In this document: piece after piece, positions 15,214 through 23,351 of the stretch | Position numbering within the stretch: position 1 is the stretch's first letter | Layout: every line of letters starts with the position of its first letter | NCBI GenBank assembly: GCA_023473795.1 | Contig: JAMCYS010000008.1 | Coordinates: forward strand, 1 to 34,742 | DNA: 34,742 nt | DNA from: Chloroflexota bacterium | GTDB lineage: Bacteria; Chloroflexota; UBA6077; FW602-bin22; JAMCYS01 | Direction: 5' to 3' | The notes under the pieces: model-generated | The model's input: the letters and a program-made list of their open reading frames with translations, nothing else | Told to the model about the DNA's origin: nothing | The model's database searches: none | Position numbers and translations under genes: made by a program

Positions 15214-18200
15214 CGAACGAACGCCGCCTAATCGAAGTCGCCTTCCCCCTCAAGCAGGCGTCGCTGGACTCGGTGCACGAGAAGAACGTGCGCCACGGGC
15301 ATATTTCGACGCTCCACATCTGGCCGGCCCGACGGCCGCTCGCCGCCTGCCGCGCTGCCCTCATCGCCACCCTGCTGCCCGACCCCGGTGACCCTGCGCA
15401 GCGCAAGGAAATGCTGGAGCGTCTCGGCGGCACGGTCAAGGAAGTCCGCAAGAAGAAGAGACTGCCCAACGGCAAAGTCGAGGAGGTCGTGGCCGAGGAG
15501 ACGGTCGGCGGCATCCTCCACTGGGGTCGGGAGTCCGGCCCGGACCTCGACTGGTTTCGCGCCAAGATCAAGGAGGCCTACGGCGGCCGGGTGCCGCTGG
15601 TACTCGACCCCTTCGCCGGTGGCGGCGCTATCCCCCTGGAGGCGATGCGCCTCGGCTGCGAGGCCACGGCGGTGGACATCAATCCGGTCGCCTGGTTCAT
15701 TCTCAAGTGCACCCTGGAGTACCCCCAGAAGCTCGCCGGCCAGAAGCGGCCGCTGCCTGGCTTTGTGCTGCGCGACCGCGACTTCATGGAGTCCTTTTTC
15801 AAGGCTCAGGGCCTGAAGGGGCGGGGGCTGAAAGCCCGTCTGGAGGAACTGGGCCTGGGCGAGGGCCAGGAGCCCTCGCTGCCCGGCATGGAGCTGCCGA
15901 ATGTCTCGCTGGAGGGGGACCTCGCCTGGCACGTGCGCGCCTGGGGCTGGTGGGTGCTCCAGCGGGCGAAGGCCGACCTAGCACCATTCTACCCTGTCAT
16001 AGACGGCAAGCCGACCGTCGCCTACCTCTGGGCGCGCACGGTGACCTGCAAGAACTGCCGCGCCACCGTGCCGCTGCTCAAGACCCGCTGGCTCTGCAAA
16101 AAGGATAACAAGCGCGTGCTGCTGACTATGGAGGTAGTGAAACCTCACCCCCAACCCGGGCAGAATGGGGAACCTCACCCCCTGGCCCCCTCTCCACTAA
16201 GTGGAGAGGGGGTTGGGGGTGAGGTACATTCCCCCATACCAGGCTATGTCTACGAACTGTGTCGAAAAGCCCGCGTTAATCCCACGCCTGCCGAGCAACT
16301 TCTCTGGGAAGTCCTGCGAGACCGACGCCTTGAGGGCTGGAAGTTCCGGCGTCAGCACCCGCTCGGCCGCTACATTGCGGATTTCTACTGCCCGGACGCC
16401 CGTCTAGTCATCGAACTGGACGGCCCAATCCACGAGCGAGCAGACCAGAGCGCCTACGACCGGATTCGCGACGAGGAGTTGCAGGCGAGAGGGCTCGTCG
16501 TCGTTCGTTTGAAGAACCGCGAAGTAGAGGAATCGCTAGAGAGCGCCATAGGCACGATTTTGCAACAACTGCCCTCGACGGCGGGCCAAGCCACTGAAGA
16601 ACCTCACCCCCATCCCCCTCTCCACCGAGTGGAGAGGGGGCGAGGGGGTGAGGTGCCTCGCGTCGTCTTCGGCATTCAGGACGATGTACCAGTCGTCGGC
16701 AGCAACACCGCCCAACGCCGCGAGTACGACAAGCGGATAGGTGCAGGAACGATGTCGCGCTCGGGCGCCACCTGTCCTTGCTGCAGCACCATAGTCACGA
16801 TGGACGACTTGCGGTTCGAGGGTCAGGCCGGCCGGATCAACGCCGTTACGACTGCTGTTGCGGTTGATGGTATCAAGGGCAAGGAATACAGGCTACCCAC
16901 ATCTGAGGAACTGTGCGCAGCCGAAATTGATGATGGCGAATTGGAAAGACTCTTTAGTGGAGTGCCCTTCGGCATCCCTTCCGAACGTCTTGCTAGTAAG
17001 GAGGCGCTCGGATTCCGCGTTCCCCTCTACGGTATCGACACATGGAGAAAGATGTTCAATCAACGACAGCTGGCAGCCATTGGTACTATCGTACGACACA
17101 CACGCTGGGCTTGGCAGGAAGCGATCGGCAGCAGCGGCGATCGTATATGGGCGGAAGCCATTGGGTTCTACCTTGCAGCTAGTCTTGATCGTCTGATCTC
17201 ATTCTCCTGCGTGAACGTACGGTGGAAACTGGATGCAGAGGCGGTTGTGGACGCGTTCGCAAGGTTTGCCATGCCTATGCTGTGGGACTATGCGGAGGCC
17301 GTACCCATTGGTGAGTTCGCTGGGGCGTATCGGCTCTGTTACGAAAGGATAGCGCTAGCTTTGGACGTGGCTCTATGCAGCCAGTTCATCGAGGTGCCTC
17401 GTACCGAACGAGGGTCTGCGGTTTCTGCGTCCTTTCCTGCGCAGTTCGATGTTGTATTGACCGATCCGCCCTACTACGATGCTATACCATATTCTGACCT
17501 AATGGATTTCTTCTACGTTTGGCTCAGACGAGCGACCGCTGATCTTACCACCGAAATCGATGAGATATTCTCGGGCGCCTTAGGTCCGAAATGGAGTTGC
17601 GAACGTAATGATGGCGAGCTGATAGACGATCCAAGTAGGCACTCCGGTAATGTCGCGATTTCTAAGGCCGTCTACGAGGAGGGCATGGCGAAGGCGTTCA
17701 GAGTCTGCTATGACGGCCTGAGACCAGATGGACGGATGGTGGTGGTGTTCGCCAACAAGCAGCCGGACGCTTGGGAGACCCTCGTCTTAGCAATAGTCAG
17801 GGCTGGATTTGTAGTAGATGGCAGTTGGCCGATTCAGACTGAAATGGGCAATCGTACCCGTGCGCTCTCCTCGGCCGCCCTCTCTTCCTCAGTCTGGCTC
17901 GTATGCAAGAAGCGCCTGGCTACCGCCCGCCCCGGCTGGGACAACGCTGTGTTGGCAGAGATGCGGTCCAACATCGCCATACGCCTGCGCGAGTTCTGGG
18001 ACGCGGGCATCCGCGGGCCGGACTTCGTCTGGGCGGCCACAGGTCCGGCGCTGGAGGCCTACAGCAAGTACCCGGTGGTGAAAAAGGCCAACGAGCCGGG
18101 GCAGGTCCTGACCGTCTCAGAGTTTCTGCGCCAGGTGCGGCGTATAGTAGTCGATTTCGTCGTCGGCCGGGTGCTCTCCCACAACGGCGGCGAGACGGCC

Positions 18201-18806
18201 GGCGGGCTGGACGACGTCACTACCTACTACCTGCTCCACCGCAACGACTTCGGCCTGGCGGACGCCCCCAGCGGGGCCTGTATCCTCTACGCCGTCTCCT
18301 GCGGCCTCTCCGACACGGCCCTGGCCGGCCAGTACGACCTGCTGGTGCGCACCGGCGGCCGTGACGAGGACGAGGGAGAAGAGGTGGAGGCCGACGAAGC
18401 CGAGGGCGAGGTAGAGGAGGGCAGCGGCAGCAAGGTGCGGCTCAAGGCCTGGCACCAACGCCACCGCCTGGCCGGCAACGCGGAAGAGGGCCCGGCGAGA
18501 AGAGCCGCTCGCACGGCCGCGCTGATGGACCCCCTTTTCCCGGGGATGGAGGCGCCGGCACCCAAGTCGCGCCCCGTGCCCCTGATCGACCAGGTCCACC
18601 GGCTGATGCACCTCTGGCGGGCGGGCAACGTGGTCGACGTGGACGAGCACCTGGACGGCCATGGCCTGCGCCGCCACCAGCTCTTCCACCAGCTGCTCCA
18701 GGCGCTCATCGAGCTGGCCCCGGCCGGCAGCGAGGAGCGCTCGCTGCTGGAGAGCATCAGCAACCACGTGATGGGCCAGGCGCCCGTCGCCAGGAGGCTA
18801 CTCTAG
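15210..18806 (+). CDS. DUF1156 DNA methyltransferase with in-frame DUF559 insertion
   Basis: A 1198-residue amino-methyltransferase (COG1743 type), the likely self-marking enzyme of the locus. The N-terminus LIEVAFPLKQASLDSVHEKNVRHGHISTLHIWPARRPLAACRAAL is the DUF1156 signature. Motif I is LDPFAGGGAIPLEA with AVDINPVA (residues 132-155). Catalytic motif IV is DPPY at 752-755, indicating N6-adenine or N4-cytosine methylation. A zinc ribbon is split between Cys280/Cys283 and Cys522/Cys524-525. Between the halves, residues 312-481 are an inserted palindrome-DUF559-palindrome cassette that keeps the frame open. The C-terminal part holds an acidic linker (DEDEGEEVEADEAEGEVEEG) and a helical tail. 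Base composition shifts: about 16840-17870 is near 48% G+C in sampled lines, against 70% at 18241. The GTG start overlaps the previous stop, and the TAG overlaps the fic start. Confidence 0.93.
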   Translation: MTNERRLIEVAFPLKQASLDSVHEKNVRHGHISTLHIWPARRPLAACRAALIATLLPDPGDPAQRKEMLERLGGTVKEVRKKKRLPNGKVEEVVAEETVGGILHWGRESGPDLDWFRAKIKEAYGGRVPLVLDPFAGGGAIPLEAMRLGCEATAVDINPVAWFILKCTLEYPQKLAGQKRPLPGFVLRDRDFMESFFKAQGLKGRGLKARLEELGLGEGQEPSLPGMELPNVSLEGDLAWHVRAWGWWVLQRAKADLAPFYPVIDGKPTVAYLWARTVTCKNCRATVPLLKTRWLCKKDNKRVLLTMEVVKPHPQPGQNGEPHPLAPSPLSGEGVGGEVHSPIPGYVYELCRKARVNPTPAEQLLWEVLRDRRLEGWKFRRQHPLGRYIADFYCPDARLVIELDGPIHERADQSAYDRIRDEELQARGLVVVRLKNREVEESLESAIGTILQQLPSTAGQATEEPHPHPPLHRVERGRGGEVPRVVFGIQDDVPVVGSNTAQRREYDKRIGAGTMSRSGATCPCCSTIVTMDDLRFEGQAGRINAVTTAVAVDGIKGKEYRLPTSEELCAAEIDDGELERLFSGVPFGIPSERLASKEALGFRVPLYGIDTWRKMFNQRQLAAIGTIVRHTRWAWQEAIGSSGDRIWAEAIGFYLAASLDRLISFSCVNVRWKLDAEAVVDAFARFAMPMLWDYAEAVPIGEFAGAYRLCYERIALALDVALCSQFIEVPRTERGSAVSASFPAQFDVVLTDPPYYDAIPYSDLMDFFYVWLRRATADLTTEIDEIFSGALGPKWSCERNDGELIDDPSRHSGNVAISKAVYEEGMAKAFRVCYDGLRPDGRMVVVFANKQPDAWETLVLAIVRAGFVVDGSWPIQTEMGNRTRALSSAALSSSVWLVCKKRLATARPGWDNAVLAEMRSNIAIRLREFWDAGIRGPDFVWAATGPALEAYSKYPVVKKANEPGQVLTVSEFLRQVRRIVVDFVVGRVLSHNGGETAGGLDDVTTYYLLHRNDFGLADAPSGACILYAVSCGLSDTALAGQYDLLVRTGGRDEDEGEEVEADEAEGEVEEGSGSKVRLKAWHQRHRLAGNAEEGPARRAARTAALMDPLFPGMEAPAPKSRPVPLIDQVHRLMHLWRAGNVVDVDEHLDGHGLRRHQLFHQLLQALIELAPAGSEERSLLESISNHVMGQAPVARRLL
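16171..16225. repeat. Left 55-base palindrome bounding the DUF559 cassette
   Basis: The sequence begins AACCTCACCCCC and ends GGGGGTGAGGT. In the centre are CCCCCTCTCCAC and GTGGAGAGGGGG around a three-base TAA loop. It is an imperfect inverted repeat able to form a long hairpin and is translated in frame as PHPLAPSPLSGEGVGGEV. It is closely similar to the palindrome at 16600-16654. A related half-copy (AACCTCACCCCCAACCC) lies directly upstream at 16141. Confidence 0.93.
16600..16654. repeat. Right 55-base palindrome bounding the DUF559 cassette
   Basis: The same length and design as the left copy: AACCTCACCCCC at one end, GGGGGTGAGGT at the other, and arms CCCCCTCTCCAC and GTGGAGAGGGGG around a CGA loop. 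It is translated as PHPHPPLHRVERGRGGEV. The two copies differ mainly in the short segments between arms. Both preserve the reading frame. Confidence 0.93.
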
Positions 18807-19861
18807 TGTCTTCGTTCGTGCCGGGCTTTCTCGAGCGGCAGCCGATCACCCAGAACATCTTGCGCACGGTGCGCCTGCTGGGCGAATACAAGGGCAAGGA
18901 AACGCTCTTCAAGCAGCAGATACCGCAGGCGCTGGAGACCCTGCGCCAGGTGGCGGTTATCCAGAGCACGGAGTCGTCCAATCGCATCGAGGGTATCACC
19001 GCATCCCCCGATCGCCTGCGGGCACTGCTCGCCGACAAGACGACGCCGGGCAACCGCTCGGAACAGGAGATCCTCGGCTATCGCGACGTGCTCAGTAGCA
19101 TCCACACCAACTACCAGCACATGCCCTTGACCACGGGCATCGTCCGCCAACTGCACCGCGACCTGTACAAGTATATGGAGAGCGAGGGCGGGCGCTGGAA
19201 GCCGGTGGACAACGAAATCTCGGAGGTCCGGGCGGACGGCACGAAGGTCATCCGCTTCCGGCCCGTGCCGGCCTTCGCCACGGCCGAGCACATGGGGGCC
19301 CTGCACGAGCGCTGCCACGGGCTGTGGACGGCGGGCGAGGTGGAGAAGCTGGTCCTCATCCCGGCCTACGTGCTGGACTTCCTCTGCATCCATCCCTTCC
19401 TCGACGGCAATGGACGGATGGCGCGACTACTGAGTCTGCTCCTGCTCTACCAGGCGGGCTTCGAGGTGGGCCGCTACATCAGCCTGGAGAAGATCGTCGA
19501 GGAAACGAGGGAGAGCTACTACGACAGCCTCTACGCCTCCTCGCAGGGCTGGCACGAGAACGAGCATAGCCTTCTGCCCTGGACCGAGTACTTCCTGGGC
19601 GTACTGGTGGCCGCCTATCGGGAGTTCGAGTCGAGAGTCGGCCTCCTCGCCACAGCCCGTGGCGCCAAGACCGAGATGGTGCTGGAGGCCATCCGGCACC
19701 TGCCTCAAGACTTTCGTATGGTTGACGTGGAGCGACTATGCCCCAACGTGACTCGGGACTGGATCCGCCAGGTGTTCGCTGACCTGAAGAAGCAGGGTGT
19801 GCTGTGGTGCGAGGGCAAGGGACCGGCCGCCGTGTGGCACAAGCGCGGCAGCCTACTGTAG
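18806..19861 (+). CDS. Fic family protein (class II, N-terminal inhibitory helix)
   Basis: A 351-residue Fic enzyme, probably transferring AMP or another nucleotide from NTP to a protein hydroxyl. The catalytic loop HPFLDGNGRMAR is complete (His196 to Arg204). The N-terminal half contains S58-NRI-E62-G63, matching the (S/T)xxxE(G/N) inhibitory motif, so the enzyme should be self-restrained until triggered. The C-terminal 60 residues look like a winged helix (FRMVDVERLCPNVTRDWIRQVFADLKKQGVLWCEGKG), as in Fic/DUF4172-type proteins. GTG at 18806 overlaps the methylase TAG by one base, with AGGAGG upstream. Its place inside the methylase-ATPase operon suggests an effector or regulatory part in defence, but no target can be read from the sequence. 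Confidence 0.93.
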   Translation: MSSFVPGFLERQPITQNILRTVRLLGEYKGKETLFKQQIPQALETLRQVAVIQSTESSNRIEGITASPDRLRALLADKTTPGNRSEQEILGYRDVLSSIHTNYQHMPLTTGIVRQLHRDLYKYMESEGGRWKPVDNEISEVRADGTKVIRFRPVPAFATAEHMGALHERCHGLWTAGEVEKLVLIPAYVLDFLCIHPFLDGNGRMARLLSLLLLYQAGFEVGRYISLEKIVEETRESYYDSLYASSQGWHENEHSLLPWTEYFLGVLVAAYREFESRVGLLATARGAKTEMVLEAIRHLPQDFRMVDVERLCPNVTRDWIRQVFADLKKQGVLWCEGKGPAAVWHKRGSLL

Positions 19862-20014
19862 TTGCCTGACACGACGTTCATGGCAGGTTGCAGGGTGATG
19901 AAGAAGATGGTGAAGCAGATGACCACGACGGCGAGCACAGCGACAGCGATGGAGTAGTGGTAGTATACCACTACGTAGTAGTATTAGTAGTGGTAGTAAC
20001 TGCGGAGGTGGCCA
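19862..20014 (+). repeat. Low-complexity intergenic tract with inverted repeat
   Basis: This 153-base gap is the only real break in the defence operon. Its last half is built of GTA/GTAG units. Nine-base perfect arms GTAGTGGTA and TACCACTAC (19954-19974, loop GTA) form a hairpin. GTAGTGGTAGTA recurs at 19987-19998. The AT-rich centre could serve as a -10 region (TAGTAT). GGAGG at 20004-20008 is the ribosome site for the DUF499 gene. It could be an internal promoter or operator, or slippage-prone DNA. Confidence 0.55.
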
Positions 20015-23000
20015 ATGACGAGCAAACTGCCGTGGACCCCCTGGCGCGACGTAGTGCGGCTGCGCGAGGACCTGAAGTCGGGCGCGCTCACCCTGGCCGA
20101 GTTCGCCGCCGACCTCTACGAGGTGGTGATGGAGCGGGGGAGCAAGACCTACCGCGAGCCCGCCGAGTTCTTCGCCCTCACGTATCCCACCTACAACCTG
20201 CGCGAATTGGCCAAGGACGTGGTGCTGCGCCTGGCCGGCAAGAACGACAAGGCCGTGCGCCAGCTCGAACTCACCTACGGCGGCGGCAAAACACACACGC
20301 TCATCACTCTCTACCACCTCGTCAACGACCCCTCCCGCCTGCCCGAGCTGTCCGCGGTGCAAGAGTTCGTGCAGCACATCGGTATGGCGCCCCCTCCTAC
20401 CCGCGTTGCCGCCCTCTGCTTCGACAAGCTGGACGTCGAGAAGGGGATGGAGGTGCGCGCGCCCAGCGGGGAGAAGCGCTGGCTGAAGCAGCCGTGGAGC
20501 GTGCTCGCCTTTCAGCTGGCCGGCGCCGAGGGTCTGCGCCTTATCCACGCCGAGGGCCAGGACGCCGAGCGCGACAGCGCCCCCGCGGAGAACCTCCTCA
20601 TTAATATACTATCCCTCCCCGGTGCGGAAGGTCGCGCCACGCTCGTGCTCATCGACGAGGTGCTGCTCTACGCCCGCGAGAAGATCGGCCTCGACCCGGC
20701 CTGGCGGGGGCGCCTGGCCAGCTTCTTCCAGTACCTCACCCAGGCCGCGACCAAGGTGAACTGCTGCGCGATCGTCGCCTCGCTCCTCGCCTCGGACGTG
20801 CGGGCGGGCGATGCCCTGGGCAAGGAGATCACCCACGAATTGGCCGCCATCTTCCGCCGCGAGCGCGAGGAGGGCGTGCAGCCGGTGTTGAAAGAAGATG
20901 TCGCCGAGATCCTCCGTCGGCGTTTCTTCACGCCGGATTCGCTGCGCGACCGCGAGGCCTTCCGCCCCCACGTGGTGGCGGCGCTCAAGGGCATCGCCGA
21001 CCTCGACGAGCAGACGGCGAAAGAGGGCAAGTCCGCCGAGGAGCGGTTCCTCAAGAGCTACCCATTTCACCCCGATCTGACCGAGGTCTTCTACAGCAAG
21101 TGGACGAACTTGGAGGGCTTCCAGCGCACGCGCGGCGTGCTGCGCACCTTCGCCCTGGCCCTGCGCGCCGCCGCGCCCTGGGACGAGGCGCCCCTGGTTG
21201 GGGTGAACGTCTTTCTGGCTGAGCCCGCTGCGGAGGGCGTCTCTGAAGCCGCGCGGGAGCTGGCCAACATTGCCGGCAGCGAGGAGTACGAGGGCAAGAA
21301 GCAGGAGTGGACGGGCATCCTGGAGGGCGAGCTGACGAAGGCGCGGGCGATCGAACGCGATCTGCCCGGCCTGCGGCAGTGCGAGCTGGAGCAGGCGGTC
21401 TTCGCCACCTTCCTTCACTCCCAGCCCATCGGTCGCAAGGTCCTCACGCCCGAGCTGCTGGTGCTGCTGGGGCAAACGCGACCGGACAAGATCGACCTGG
21501 AGCAGGGTCTGCGCCGCTGGAGCGAGGAGTCGTGGTTCCTCGACGAGGGCGTGGTGTCCGACGCCGAGGCCGGCCCGGACGGGCAGAAGTTGCTGCCCAA
21601 GGCCTGGCGGCTGGGCTCGCGCCCCAACCTCAAGCAGATGCACCACGACGCCTGTAGCCGAGTGGCCGACCTGGTGGAGCCGCAGCTGCTCGAGGAGATC
21701 CGGACGCAGAAGAGCCTCACGGCGGGCGCCTCGGCCGCCGGAGCCAGGGTGCACAACCTGCCCGAGCGGCCGCGCGATATTGAGGACGACGCCGACTTCC
21801 ACTTCGCCATTCTGGGCCCGAAGGCGGCCTCCGACGCCGGCAAGCCGAGCGCCGAGGCCAAGCGCTTCCTGGATGAGACTACCGCCCCCGACCGGCCGCG
21901 CGTCTACCGCAATGCGGCAGTGCTGGCCGTGCCCTCGCCGGATGGGCTGGACGCCGCTCGCAACCGCGTGCGCGAGCACCTGGGCTGGGAGGAGGTCCGC
22001 ACCCAGCTGAAGGATCAGCCGCTCGATCCGTTACGCGAGCAGATGCTGGCCGCCAACGTGGACGGGGCGAAGAAGAAGCTGCCCGGCGCCATCCGCGACG
22101 CCTACAACGTCGTGGTGACGGTGGGCGAGGGCAACGAGGTTGCGGCCTTCAAGGTCGCGGCGGGGGATGAACCGCTGTTCACGCGCATCAAGAAGGAGGA
22201 GCGGGCGCGGATCAAGGAGACGGCGATCAGCGCCGAGGCCTTGCTGCCGGGTGGGCCGTACGATCTCTGGCGCGAGGGAGAGACGGCTCGGCGGGTGAAG
22301 GACCTGGTCACCGCCTTCGCCCAGTTCCCCCGCCTGCCGAAGATGCTGAAGTCCCAGGCCATCCTCGATACGCTTGTCAATGGCTGCCTGGAGGGCTCGT
22401 TCGTCTTGCGCCTCACCCGACCCGACCGCTCGTTCAGGACCTTCTGGCGGACGATGCCCGACGACGTTGCGCTCAAGGACTCCGGCCTAGAGGTCGTGCT
22501 GCCGGAGGCGGCCGAGCTGAGCGAAGTGCCCTCGACCTTGCTGGCCAAAGGCGCCCTGCCCGGCCTCTGGCAAGGCGATGCCATAACCGTGAAGAACGTA
22601 CTCGCCTACTTCGGCGGCGGCCACACGGTGTCCGTGCCCAAGGAGACCTACGAGGAGACTGTCATCATTCCCAAGGCCGAACGCGCGGTCGTCGAGGTGG
22701 CCATCGGCGAGGCCGTGAAGAATGGTGCCCTTTGGCTCACCAACGGTCCGGCCAGCGTCCTGTTCGAGCCCATCCCGGCGGGGCTGCTGACCGACACGGC
22801 CGTCTTGCAGACACCGCCGGCGCCGGTACCCACCACCGACCTGCTGCCCGAGGCCCTGCCGGAGGCCTGGGGCGGCGGCGTCACCACTGGCATTGCCCTC
22901 TCGGCTGCCCTTTCCGCCAAGGCCGGTAAGACTTTGCCCTGGACCACCGTGCGCCAGGCCGTCGACGGCGCCCTCCGCGCGCGCTTGCTAGAGCGCGCCG

Positions 23001-23323
23001 CCGACTCCGGCGCCTGGCCCTGCGACCTCGCAGGCGCCTCCGCGCTGAAGCTGCGAGTGCCGACCGTCCAGCCGCCGATCATCACCCCGCCGCCCGTAAC
23101 GACACCCAAGCCGGGCGTGCTGGTGGCCGAGGCCGAGCTGCAAACCGGCGAAATCCAGAACCTAGCCGAGGTGGTAGGCGACATCATCAAAGCCGCCGCC
23201 GGCTACGACCTCAAGTTCCGCCTCACCGTCGAGCTCGGCGGCAAGACGAAACCGCCGGCAGAGGTAGTGGAGAAGGTGAACACTCTTCTCAAGGAAGTCG
23301 CGCCGCAATTCAGAATCGGCTAG
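20015..23323 (+). CDS. DUF499 family ATPase
   Basis: A 1102-residue P-loop ATPase of the DUF499/COG1483 type, a large AAA-like protein related in architecture to the BrxC/PglY ATPases and typical of methylase-linked defence loci. The N-terminus PWTPWRDVVRLREDLKSGALTLAEFAADLYEVV is characteristic. Walker A is YGGGKTHTL (Lys92-Thr93). Walker B is LVLIDEVLLYAR (Asp214-Glu215), followed by NCCAIVASLLASD as a sensor-like strand. The middle includes YPFHPDLTEVFYSKW, a family signature, and GVLRTFALALR. A Pro-rich linker near residues 1010-1030 separates a small C-terminal domain with KFRLTVELGGKTKPPAEVVEKVNTLL. ATG at 20015 has GGAGG six bases upstream. It probably works with the helicase and methylase. 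Confidence 0.92.
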   Translation: MTSKLPWTPWRDVVRLREDLKSGALTLAEFAADLYEVVMERGSKTYREPAEFFALTYPTYNLRELAKDVVLRLAGKNDKAVRQLELTYGGGKTHTLITLYHLVNDPSRLPELSAVQEFVQHIGMAPPPTRVAALCFDKLDVEKGMEVRAPSGEKRWLKQPWSVLAFQLAGAEGLRLIHAEGQDAERDSAPAENLLINILSLPGAEGRATLVLIDEVLLYAREKIGLDPAWRGRLASFFQYLTQAATKVNCCAIVASLLASDVRAGDALGKEITHELAAIFRREREEGVQPVLKEDVAEILRRRFFTPDSLRDREAFRPHVVAALKGIADLDEQTAKEGKSAEERFLKSYPFHPDLTEVFYSKWTNLEGFQRTRGVLRTFALALRAAAPWDEAPLVGVNVFLAEPAAEGVSEAARELANIAGSEEYEGKKQEWTGILEGELTKARAIERDLPGLRQCELEQAVFATFLHSQPIGRKVLTPELLVLLGQTRPDKIDLEQGLRRWSEESWFLDEGVVSDAEAGPDGQKLLPKAWRLGSRPNLKQMHHDACSRVADLVEPQLLEEIRTQKSLTAGASAAGARVHNLPERPRDIEDDADFHFAILGPKAASDAGKPSAEAKRFLDETTAPDRPRVYRNAAVLAVPSPDGLDAARNRVREHLGWEEVRTQLKDQPLDPLREQMLAANVDGAKKKLPGAIRDAYNVVVTVGEGNEVAAFKVAAGDEPLFTRIKKEERARIKETAISAEALLPGGPYDLWREGETARRVKDLVTAFAQFPRLPKMLKSQAILDTLVNGCLEGSFVLRLTRPDRSFRTFWRTMPDDVALKDSGLEVVLPEAAELSEVPSTLLAKGALPGLWQGDAITVKNVLAYFGGGHTVSVPKETYEETVIIPKAERAVVEVAIGEAVKNGALWLTNGPASVLFEPIPAGLLTDTAVLQTPPAPVPTTDLLPEALPEAWGGGVTTGIALSAALSAKAGKTLPWTTVRQAVDGALRARLLERAADSGAWPCDLAGASALKLRVPTVQPPIITPPPVTTPKPGVLVAEAELQTGEIQNLAEVVGDIIKAAAGYDLKFRLTVELGGKTKPPAEVVEKVNTLLKEVAPQFRIG

Positions 23324-23351
23324 GCTGCGAGCTTGGCCGGAGGCTTGAGCA

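Larger units (their letters stand above)
16141..16654 (+). mobile_element. DUF559 nuclease cassette inserted in the methylase gene
   Basis: A roughly 514-base cassette within the methyltransferase reading frame. It contains a full DUF559 domain (Vsr-like, PD-(D/E)xK fold). The domain begins with CRKARVNPTPAEQLLWEVLRDRRL and continues with GWKFRRQHPLGRYIADFYC. It then has RLVIELDGPIHERADQ, the acidic catalytic pair region and following His, and ends with ARGLVVVRLKNREVEESL. DUF559 proteins are usually free-standing genes of about 120 residues. Here there is no in-frame ATG or GTG start between the left palindrome and the domain, so it is probably made only as part of the methylase. Palindromes of 55 bases bound both sides, and an extra half-palindrome sits at 16141-16170. 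No intein splice-site residues (N-terminal Cys/Ser, terminal His-Asn) are present. The catalytic residues look intact. Confidence 0.85.

Noticed and set aside
16171-16654. The two similar palindromes as a CRISPR array
   Set aside because: There are only two full copies, 429 bases apart, each a long palindrome with a protein domain between. There are no regular spacers and no cas genes.
16141-16654. The methylase insertion as an intein
   Set aside because: No Cys/Ser at the first residue, no terminal His-Asn, and no Hint-domain motifs. The inserted domain is DUF559 between palindromes.
19888-20604. Plus-strand frame beginning with an acidic low-complexity stretch
   Set aside because: Its start lies in the GTA-rich gap and most of it is out of frame with the DUF499 gene. 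Composition is that of a shadow frame.
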